From assembly GCA_008501785.1 (NCBI GenBank), contig QQUD01001114.1:1-9750 (forward strand): DNA of 9,750 bases. The letters run 5' to 3'. This stretch comes from Chloroflexota bacterium. GTDB taxonomy: Bacteria; Chloroflexota; Anaerolineae; Promineifilales; Promineifilaceae. This document shows positions 1 to 5,589 of this stretch, one piece after another. The position numbers and the translations under genes are program-made. The notes under the pieces were generated by a model. It made no database searches. It was given only the letters and a program-made list of their open reading frames with translations, and had not been told where the DNA came from. The stretch's first letter is position 1. Every line of letters begins with the position of its first letter.

Positions 1-127
1 GTACCGTCGCTGCCACTACGAAAGCGAATCGATTCCCACTGACCCGCAGCAGGTGAATTGGTAGCTCCATTGCCATTGGTGTCGCCACCAAGGGTATCAT
101 CTCGCTCTGATGTGAAGTAGACCTTGT
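1..127. repeat. Direct repeat copy A, identical to 508-634
   Basis: Positions 1-127 match 508-634 base for base, an offset of 507 bp or 169 codons. The next roughly 90 bases of the two units differ at many positions. The identical block encodes the segment from KVYFTSERDD to GSDGT. The match may extend beyond the left edge, so 127 bp is a minimum. Confidence 0.95.
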
Positions 128-944
128 CTGAAGCGGTTCCGTTTACGTTAAGGGTGCCATCAACCAATAGGTTGTGGGTATAGTAGTAGTGAAACTTGAC
201 GATGACGCCGGGACTAATAGTGAGCGTAGCACCATCATTAACGGTAACGTCACTGCTAATGATGTGAACGATGTCAGATTGAGACCAGGTGATGTTGCCG
301 GTGACAGTACCGCCCTGAAAATTGAGGCCACCGCGTGGGGTGTCCTGTGCAGAAAAGTTGGTAATGGTGGGCATGTCGGTAGGCAAGGCCGTAATGGCTG
401 CAAGTTCACTTTTTTTGACAGTGAGATTATCAAAGGATGGCGAGCTGCCAGACAGAGCAATCGCTCCTCCCTTGTCGCCACCGTAACGAAGTTCAGCATG
501 GGTCCAGGTACCGTCGCTGCCACTACGAAAGCGAATCGATTCCCACTGACCCGCAGCAGGTGAATTGGTAGCTCCATTGCCATTGGTGTCGCCACCAAGG
601 GTATCATCTCGCTCTGATGTGAAGTAGACCTTGTTTGTAGAAGTTCCGTTTACATTAAGGGTGCCGTCAACCAAAATGTTGTGGGTGTAGTAATAATTAA
701 ACTTGACAATGACGCCTGGGTTAATGGTAACTGTAACACCCGAAGAAATCGTTAAGTCCGCAGTAATGACGTAGATGTTATCTGAGGTCCAGGTTTCGTT
801 GCTGTTAATGGCACCGCTTTTACAAACGACGCCGGGATCACTGCAGTTAACGGCCGCATGAACAATTGAGGTTGCTGGGGTGACCATTAGTAACAGGCAA
901 ATCAATCCGATTGTGAACAAGGACATTTTTATTGTTTTTTGCAT
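1..944 (-). CDS. Secreted repeat protein, predicted parallel beta-helix (partial, runs off left edge)
   Basis: The frame is open from an ATG at 944 to the window edge, giving 314 complete codons without a stop. An AAAGGAG ribosome binding site (951-957) lies 6 bases upstream of the ATG. Residues 1-30 are a classical signal peptide: KTIK, a hydrophobic core, and cleavage after VHA. Two copies of a repeat of about 169 residues follow, aligned at the shared IVKF (80-82 and 249-251). Each copy reads V-x-I-x-PGVIVKF, then YYYTHN, LVDGTLNVNGT, KVYFTSERDD, GGDTNGNG and GQWESIRFRSG. Hydrophobic strands with short Gly/Asn turns fit right-handed beta-helix surface proteins, and the DTNGNG stretch could bind calcium. 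I do not recognise a named family and assign no enzyme activity. It follows the FGE-like lipoprotein gene on the same strand after 114 bp, so co-transcription is possible. The gene is certainly longer than what is visible here. Confidence 0.85.
   Translation of the reverse strand, partial: MQKTIKMSLFTIGLICLLLMVTPATSIVHAAVNCSDPGVVCKSGAINSNETWTSDNIYVITADLTISSGVTVTINPGVIVKFNYYYTHNILVDGTLNVNGTSTNKVYFTSERDDTLGGDTNGNGATNSPAAGQWESIRFRSGSDGTWTHAELRYGGDKGGAIALSGSSPSFDNLTVKKSELAAITALPTDMPTITNFSAQDTPRGGLNFQGGTVTGNITWSQSDIVHIISSDVTVNDGATLTISPGVIVKFHYYYTHNLLVDGTLNVNGTASDKVYFTSERDDTLGGDTNGNGATNSPAAGQWESIRFRSGSDG
508..634. repeat. Direct repeat copy B, identical to 1-127
   Basis: This is the second copy of the perfect 127-bp block, within the first 169-residue protein repeat. 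The identity stops sharply at 634/635, where the flanking parts of the same repeat unit become clearly diverged. Confidence 0.95.
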
Positions 945-1044
945 ATTGTCTCCTTTAGAAATAGCTGTTTGTTTTCAGTTGTTAGCTGACAGCTTTTCAT
1001 TCATCGTAGTGCGCTTGGGCGCATGTTGTCTTCTTGGCTTTATA

Positions 1045-1056
1045 AAACGGCCGTTT
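1045..1056. repeat. AAACGGCCGTTT palindrome, copy 1 (intergenic)
   Basis: This is a 12-bp perfect palindrome starting three bases after the TAG stop of the FGE-like lipoprotein gene. It is the only copy outside a gene. On the minus strand it is followed by TTTTATAAAG, so it could contribute weakly to transcript termination. The rest of the 945-1058 gap holds only a poor imperfect stem (963-968 with 989-994) before the ribosome binding site of the beta-helix gene. Confidence 0.9.
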
Positions 1057-1058
1057 CT

Positions 1059-3101
1059 CTATGAACCATTGATATTCGTTGTACTGACACAGCGAAACCC
1101 TACATTGTCATACCCTTGATTAGGATCGCGATTGAATCGGTTGGTGAGGCTAATGTACTCAAGGCTCGTGCTCCAACTGCCGCCACGAGCTACTTTTTCA
1201 TTGCCGCTTTCGGGTCCGGTGGGATTTTCTGACGGTGAATTTTGATAATAGGCAGGGTCAAACCAATCGGCGGTCCATTCCCAAACGTTGCCATGCATGT
1301 TGAACAGCCCTGATTCTGTAGCGCCTGAGATGTAGTTGTAAACGGGTGTGGTATCTCCAACTAATTTGCCAAAGTTTGCCAAATCGGGATTGTCTGCTGC
1401 TGCATTGGCAAGGTTGCCCCAGGTGTAATAGCTGTTTTTTGGATAACGAGCGGCAAATTCCCATTCCGCTTCGGTTGGCAGTCGCCCTCCAATCCATTCG
1501 CAGTAAGTTTGAGCCTGCGGTTGTGTGACAAAGATAACGGGGTAATTGGCGAATTCGGTATTGGTGAAGTAGTCGAGTTGGGTGTTTGATGCGATGGAGC
1601 TTGGGGCTGTACAACTACCTGCCGCAACACATTCTGCGTAAGCGGCGTTGCTCACTTCTGTTCGCTGTATCCAAAACGGGGATAGGGACACATCATGGGT
1701 TGGTTGTTCTGCTTCTTCGGTGAACTCAGTATCGTAACTGCTGGAACCCATGTAAAAGTAAGGGGCGGTTGGCAGGTAGACCCATTCTGGCAGGTCGGTG
1801 CCGTTGGTTAGATAGATGTATGAAGTTGGTGGGGAAACGGCCGTTTCTCCCACTTCCACTGCCACCGATGCAACCCAGCCTTCTGTGCCATCAGACAATT
1901 GCACCAGCCTATAACTTTCGTGTTGGCCGGTGATACGAACCAACGTGCTGGGAGACAGCCGGTGAAGGGCTGTGGTGCGTGTGTTAGATTCGTAAAGCCA
2001 GGGAATCCAATCTGCTCGGACATGAGCGTTGGATTGAACCACTTCGGCATTCACCAGCGTGTTCAGGGCAAACGTGCCTGATTGCTCACCAACGATGGCG
2101 TAGTAGACAAAGGTGCTGGCAGGTTCGGCCTGGATGTTTAGACGGCCGTTTTCCGGCACCGTATATCGCTGCCAACCGATTAAACAAAGCGAGACATAAT
2201 TGATGTCCACTTCATACATCGCATCTCTATCACAATCCCTACTGCCGTAAGCGACCAGACGCACCTGTTCACCTGGGGCAAATTGTGACAGCAGCCAGGC
2301 TGGTGCTTCATCGCTGCCATCATCAAAAACACGTGGCTGATTCGGGGGGGTGACGGTGATAGTGTGGGAGAAAGAACGGCCGTTTCCTTCAATCTCAAAT
2401 CGATACGCACCCAATTCACTATCAAATCCAGGCACAAAGTAAACACCCAATGCACCGTAATCAAATGGGTATTCGGCAGCAGCAAGCTGATTAATGCGCT
2501 CTGGGCGTGGTGAAAAAGAATCTGCCTGGCCGTAGATATGTGTTTGAGATATTGTTTCGCCGGAGGGTAACGTGAGCTTGATGCTGATCTCATCGCCATC
2601 TTGCCAATCACAGGTGCGTACTTCAATGGAATCATACAGGGTGGGGTCGCTTTCTGTGCTGCCAGACAGCGCAGCATACGCACCAAGATCGTGTTGGCTG
2701 TCAATCTCGATTTCTTCATACACCATCTCATCACAAAGAAGGCCTTCGAAGAAAAAATCGATCATGCCAAAGTAGCTAATTTGTTGATAAAGATCATCAG
2801 GCAACGAGGATTCGGCTTGCGTCAATGAAAAATTGACGGCGTCTGGTTCGGGCAATGGTGTTGGTTCAGCGGTTGGCTCTGTTGTGGGTGTTTCCTCGAT
2901 GTTTTCTGGCGTGGCGGTTGGAACTGGCACGGCCGTTTCTGCTGGTTTGCTTGTTGGGGATGTGGTGGGGGGGGAAACGGCCGTTTCTCCCCCCACGACC
3001 TCATCTTCACGGGAACAAGCCGTCAGAGCAGCCAGAAAAATCAACCCAAATAGGGCAAGAAAGCGGGATAAATTGTGGGTTGTTATCATCTTTGTTTTCA
3101 T
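1059..3101 (-). CDS. Lipoprotein with SH3-like and FGE/sulfatase-modifying-factor-like domains
   Basis: Encodes 680 aa from ATG 3101; a TTG one codon upstream (3104) is also possible. GGAG at 3112-3115 serves either start. Residues 1-29 are a lipoprotein signal ending in lipobox LTAC (Cys29), so the protein should be anchored on the outer face of the membrane. A Pro/Thr/Glu linker follows (about 37-88), then an unrecognised domain (about 90-325) with several Cys, then an SH3-like segment (about 355-417) ending in DGTEGWV. The C-terminal FGE family domain (about 434-675) shows RTEVSNAAY, GGRLPTEAEWEFAAR, FNMHGNVWEWTADW, ARGGSW and NVGFRC. The two copper-binding cysteines of true formylglycine-generating enzyme (human Cys336 and Cys341) align with Thr645 and Ile650. 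Oxidase activity is therefore unlikely, and a binding or structural role is more probable. The stop is TAG. Five copies of the ACGGCCGT palindrome lie within this gene, three of them in or beside linker segments. Confidence 0.93.
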   Translation of the reverse strand: MKTKMITTHNLSRFLALFGLIFLAALTACSREDEVVGGETAVSPPTTSPTSKPAETAVPVPTATPENIEETPTTEPTAEPTPLPEPDAVNFSLTQAESSLPDDLYQQISYFGMIDFFFEGLLCDEMVYEEIEIDSQHDLGAYAALSGSTESDPTLYDSIEVRTCDWQDGDEISIKLTLPSGETISQTHIYGQADSFSPRPERINQLAAAEYPFDYGALGVYFVPGFDSELGAYRFEIEGNGRSFSHTITVTPPNQPRVFDDGSDEAPAWLLSQFAPGEQVRLVAYGSRDCDRDAMYEVDINYVSLCLIGWQRYTVPENGRLNIQAEPASTFVYYAIVGEQSGTFALNTLVNAEVVQSNAHVRADWIPWLYESNTRTTALHRLSPSTLVRITGQHESYRLVQLSDGTEGWVASVAVEVGETAVSPPTSYIYLTNGTDLPEWVYLPTAPYFYMGSSSYDTEFTEEAEQPTHDVSLSPFWIQRTEVSNAAYAECVAAGSCTAPSSIASNTQLDYFTNTEFANYPVIFVTQPQAQTYCEWIGGRLPTEAEWEFAARYPKNSYYTWGNLANAAADNPDLANFGKLVGDTTPVYNYISGATESGLFNMHGNVWEWTADWFDPAYYQNSPSENPTGPESGNEKVARGGSWSTSLEYISLTNRFNRDPNQGYDNVGFRCVSTTNINGS
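1834..1847. repeat. GAAACGGCCGTTTC palindrome, copy 2
   Basis: This is a 14-bp perfect palindrome in the FGE-like lipoprotein gene, at the boundary between the SH3-like and FGE-like domains. It encodes E-T-A-V-S followed by PP. Flanking G and C runs give it nearly the same extended sequence as copy 6. Confidence 0.95.
2142..2149. repeat. ACGGCCGT palindrome, copy 3
   Basis: The 8-bp core, with AAAACGGCCGT on the coding (minus) strand, is read as E-N-G-R in the lipoprotein gene. The 3' arm is degenerate. Confidence 0.85.
2375..2384. repeat. AACGGCCGTT palindrome, copy 4
   Basis: This is a 10-bp palindrome, GGAAACGGCCGTTC on the coding (minus) strand, read as G-N-G-R in the unrecognised middle domain of the lipoprotein. 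Confidence 0.9.
2929..2936. repeat. ACGGCCGT palindrome, copy 5
   Basis: The core is preceded by GAA on the coding strand and encodes A-E-T-A-V-P in the Pro/Thr linker of the lipoprotein. It lies only 37 bp from copy 6. Confidence 0.85.
2965..2996. repeat. Extended 32-bp palindrome around GAAACGGCCGTTTC, copy 6
   Basis: The 14-bp palindrome (2974-2987) is extended by a run of G on the left and C on the right. This gives a 32-base inverted repeat with one mismatched pair (2973/2988, which would be G-U in RNA). It encodes the V-G-G-E-T-A-V-S-P-P stretch just after the lipobox of the FGE-like lipoprotein. As RNA it would form a very stable hairpin about 105 nt into the message. Confidence 0.95.
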
Positions 3102-3121
3102 CAAATTAATTCTCCGAATAT

Positions 3122-3153
3122 GAGGAGGGTAGGCACAGCAAAAACACCTCCTC
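3122..3153. promoter_or_regulatory. Inverted repeat upstream of the FGE-like lipoprotein gene
   Basis: GAGGAGG (3122-3128) and CCTCCTC (3147-3153) can pair. Two further pairs form across one bulged base, leaving a loop of about 13 nt. It lies about 20 bases upstream of the lipoprotein start, next to the ribosome binding site, in the 146-bp gap after the TPR gene. No T-run follows on either strand, so a leader structure is more likely than a terminator. Its function is unproven. Confidence 0.4.
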
Positions 3154-3247
3154 CAAAAAGAAACCAGTCAATTGCTACTTTTTCTATATGGGTTTTCAGC
3201 TTGAACGCTCCATCCATCCATGAATGGTGCCATGTTTTAGCAATCAT

Positions 3248-4825
3248 TTACGGTGTATGCGCAGACTGATAGTATTCATTTGCTGTCATACATCTATCCC
3301 CTAATACCCCATATCTGCAATTCGAAAGATCATCAGAACCACTATTTCCAGATGCGGTTGCGCCGCCTGAATCAGAAGGAAAACGATCACAACCTGTTCC
3401 AAAAACCAAGTCCAATATATTTTCAGAATTATAAAGATGTAATGCATTCATCCGAGCACAAGCTAAACGTGCCTGATGTGTATCTCTACTCTCTAATGAA
3501 AGATACATACCATAGTCAGCGTATGCACTTTGATTGTCATTTATTCCTTCATATGCCACCGCTCGGCCAAAATATGACCAAATATGTTCAGGGTTTAGTT
3601 CGATAGCTTTGTCAAAATCGTTGATAGCTTCCTCATAATTATCTAACATAACATATGAGTCGCCTCTATTGGAATAAAAAAGATACCGTGAAGGATTAAG
3701 TTCGATAGCGTGAGTATACTCTTGTGCAGCTTTAGAATAATCTTCTTCATAATACGAAATATCACCTATCCCTCCATATGAATCAGAGACTGCTCTATCA
3801 TTTGTGTTTAATTCAATAGCCTTGTTGTAATCAAGTAATGCTTCTGAGTAATCATCCCTATCTTTGTAACAGTAACCTCTTTGAGAGTAAAACCAACTGT
3901 CTTCACGTATTTCGATTGCATGAGTCAAGCTATTTATACAAGCCTGAAAGTTACTATCTCGATGGTAAATAAAAGCCATATAATAAAAAGACCATTCATA
4001 TCCAGGATCTAATTCACCTGCCTTTATATATAAAGACAATGCCTTTTGTTTATCTCCTAAATCTTCGGCAATCACACCCTGCCAGTAATAGACTAGACCA
4101 AAGTTTGGGTTAATTTCTAATGCTTTATCTAGATATTGATTAGCAGCATCGTAATCCTGATCAAAATATGAAATCATAGCTAGTCCACGATAAGCATCAG
4201 CATTTTGTGGATCTAACGAGAGTGCTTGGTCGAAATTTTCGATGGCACCGCTATCATCCTCTTGTTGTCTAAGTATGTGTCCATGCCCACTTAGTGCAGC
4301 AGATAATTGATTTGCTTTGTTATCAATTGCATAGCTAAAGAGGTCAAAAGCATAGTCAATATCGTCATTTTGATATGCTATGTGAGCCAAGAAGAGTTTG
4401 ACAGTGGCAATCTCTTTATTCGCCTCCTTTTCACTTGCAAATCCTAGCAACTCATAATCGATAGTTTCCACTATAATTTTCTCAATATCATCTATTAGTT
4501 CGAGACCTTGATCCCGTGATTCGCGCCAAGCTACCATATCTCCATAGAGATAAAAGTCATTAGCCTCTTTAGACAATAATAAAATTTCATTGAAGAGTGC
4601 AATTTTGGGATCTGCCGTTGGTTTCGGTGTTGGTATTGGTATAGTAGCGGACGGGTTCTTGCTGTTGTCTATGATTTCTGCATCCGATTCAGGTTGGGTA
4701 ACAGTAGTAGTGTCGTCATTGGTGTCACCACCGCATGCGGCAAACAAGAAGGCAAATGCTATCAGCAGCAACAGCAGCCTACTACTATGTAATACAGAGC
4801 GCGTATTAAGTGTTAATGTAGTCAT
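3248..4825 (-). CDS. TPR-repeat lipoprotein
   Basis: Encodes 525 aa from ATG 4825, with an AAGGAG site (4836-4841) about 10 bases upstream. The signal peptide ends in lipobox FAAC (Cys31), followed by GGDTNDD and a short Pro/Thr linker (about 60-72), so it is probably an outer-face lipoprotein. Residues about 75-140 are helical and unrecognised. Eight or nine tetratricopeptide repeats fill about 142-445, with signatures such as AIENFDQALSLDPQNADAY, YDAANQYLDKALEINPN and YEEAINDFDKAIELNPEHIW. The C-terminal tail (about 450-525) is Ser/Gly-rich with Cys479, Cys503 and Cys512, possibly disulfide-bonded. TPRs are protein-binding scaffolds and no catalytic motif is visible. The gene is visibly AT-rich (a sampled 60-base line, 3661-3720, is 38% GC, against about 60% or more in parts of the DUF2332 gene) and contains no ACGGCCGT palindrome. 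The stop is TAA. Confidence 0.95.
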   Translation of the reverse strand: MTTLTLNTRSVLHSSRLLLLLIAFAFLFAACGGDTNDDTTTVTQPESDAEIIDNSKNPSATIPIPTPKPTADPKIALFNEILLLSKEANDFYLYGDMVAWRESRDQGLELIDDIEKIIVETIDYELLGFASEKEANKEIATVKLFLAHIAYQNDDIDYAFDLFSYAIDNKANQLSAALSGHGHILRQQEDDSGAIENFDQALSLDPQNADAYRGLAMISYFDQDYDAANQYLDKALEINPNFGLVYYWQGVIAEDLGDKQKALSLYIKAGELDPGYEWSFYYMAFIYHRDSNFQACINSLTHAIEIREDSWFYSQRGYCYKDRDDYSEALLDYNKAIELNTNDRAVSDSYGGIGDISYYEEDYSKAAQEYTHAIELNPSRYLFYSNRGDSYVMLDNYEEAINDFDKAIELNPEHIWSYFGRAVAYEGINDNQSAYADYGMYLSLESRDTHQARLACARMNALHLYNSENILDLVFGTGCDRFPSDSGGATASGNSGSDDLSNCRYGVLGDRCMTANEYYQSAHTP

Positions 4826-4900
4826 AATTTTTATTCTCCTTGTTACGTTTATGGGATGCTGGAATAGTTCAATCTTTTACGCATTTTTTCTCAATACATC

Positions 4901-5368
4901 TCAATTTGTGTTCATCCGATCAATAAGTTGCTGTACAAACACGGCCGTTTCCACCTCTCCCTGACGCATCATCCCTTTTTCCCGTTCCAGCATGAACATC
5001 CCTGTTTCCCTGACGAGGTAATCCGCTCTAGACATGACAGCAACAAACCCGTTTTGTTGCAATATATCTTGAATCAATTGGTGGGATCGTGGATCAGATA
5101 AGGTTTGAGCTGCACACGTTTCTCCACCAGCTAAAACAATTAACTGCCGCTTTTCAGACGCCAGAGATAACTCTTGAGACAGGTAACTATCTGGATGGAC
5201 GGTGATGCCGTGAATACTCTGCACCAAACCAGGTTTAATACTCACTAAAACAACCGATAACTGGTGATTACTGAGCGCAGAATGGCATGTGACAACTTCC
5301 ATTTCATCAAATTGATCGGCAATCAAAATAATCACATCAGGCGGCTGTAACCTCTTTTTTCGACTCAT
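4901..5368 (-). CDS. DJ-1/PfpI-like protein, nucleophile replaced, C-terminal half shortened
   Basis: Encodes 155 aa from ATG 5368. AAGGA at 5378-5382 is 9 bases upstream of this ATG but directly abuts the in-frame TTG at 5377, so the ATG is preferred. The N-terminal strand and helix DVIILIADQFDEMEVV match the DJ-1 fold, keeping the Glu (Glu24) equivalent to DJ-1 Glu18. LIVLAGGETCAAQTLSDP (about 76-93) is the usual glycine turn and helix. At the nucleophile elbow, where DJ-1 has AAIC (Cys106), this protein has AVMS, so Cys becomes Ser113. After the elbow, roughly 35 residues of the usual fold (the segment around DJ-1 His126) appear to be missing, and the chain goes straight to a final helix, ETAVFVQQLIDRM. 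Family members such as human DJ-1 have about 190 residues. It is probably a non-catalytic or decayed member. No signal peptide is visible, so it is likely cytoplasmic. Confidence 0.8.
   Translation of the reverse strand: MSRKKRLQPPDVIILIADQFDEMEVVTCHSALSNHQLSVVLVSIKPGLVQSIHGITVHPDSYLSQELSLASEKRQLIVLAGGETCAAQTLSDPRSHQLIQDILQQNGFVAVMSRADYLVRETGMFMLEREKGMMRQGEVETAVFVQQLIDRMNTN
4941..4948. repeat. ACGGCCGT palindrome, copy 7
   Basis: GGAAACGGCCGT on the coding (minus) strand, read as V-E-T-A-V (residues 139-143) near the C terminus of the DJ-1-like protein. It lies at the point where the chain seems to skip part of the normal fold. Confidence 0.85.
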
Positions 5369-5373
5369 ATCTT

Positions 5374-5526
5374 TCAATCCTTAATCAACTTGTTGCCGGG
5401 AAAAGCAAGGGTTGCAAGCAGAAAGAAATAGCTCTCTACTTGCAATTTTTGGCACATCTGCAACTGCTCCCAATCGGAAATCATCATCACTATATCAGAT
5501 AATTCGTGCGCCAATGGTGCAAACAT
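5374..5526 (-). CDS. Possible 50-residue ORF upstream of the DJ-1-like gene (doubtful)
   Basis: An ATG at 5526 opens a 50-codon frame ending in TGA at 5374-5376, five bases before the DJ-1-like ATG. The frame is also open further upstream to a TTG at 5580. The product (DIVMMISDWEQLQMCQ, then a hydrophobic SYFFLLATLAF) resembles nothing I know and has no clear ribosome binding site. The close spacing to the next start is the only positive sign. Otherwise the 221-bp gap 5369-5589 shows only the ribosome binding site at 5378-5382. Confidence 0.2.
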   Translation of the reverse strand: MFAPLAHELSDIVMMISDWEQLQMCQKLQVESYFFLLATLAFPGNKLIKD

Positions 5527-5589
5527 GGTGCAAAAAGGTGCGCTTTTGGGGCGTGAGGGTGTAATCGTTGGATTGTTCAATATAAAACG

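Noticed and set aside
143..607. Open frames on both strands over the beta-helix gene (143-607 minus, 174-563 plus)
   Set aside because: The minus frame from 944 has a signal peptide, a ribosome binding site and two matching 169-residue repeats. The other frames give no recognisable protein and lie inside it.
1..634. CRISPR array or insertion sequence for the 507-bp repeats
   Set aside because: The repeat unit is a multiple of three, stays in frame and encodes protein repeats. There are no short regular spacers, no terminal inverted repeats and no transposase.
851..856. CGGCCG at 851-856 as an eleventh palindrome copy
   Set aside because: The flanks are A and C, not A and T. It lacks the 8-bp ACGGCCGT core and the AAACGGCCGT 10-mer shared by the other ten.
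984..994. AGCTGACAGCT dyad as a terminator after the FGE-like gene
   Set aside because: With a one-base centre it cannot fold as a hairpin. The wider imperfect stem (963-994) lies next to the next gene's ribosome binding site and has no T-run in the right place.
3102..3104. TTG start codon for the FGE-like lipoprotein
   Set aside because: An ATG follows immediately at 3101 with nearly the same spacing to the GGAG site. The ATG is preferred, though TTG cannot be excluded and changes the protein by only one residue.
4590..4964. 124-residue plus-strand ORF
   Set aside because: It overlaps the start of the TPR gene and its upstream region in antisense. The minus-strand gene has a clear lipobox, and the plus-strand product matches nothing I recognise.
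5375..5377. TTG start for the DJ-1-like protein
   Set aside because: The AAGGA site directly abuts this TTG, leaving no spacing, whereas the ATG at 5368 lies 9 bases from it.
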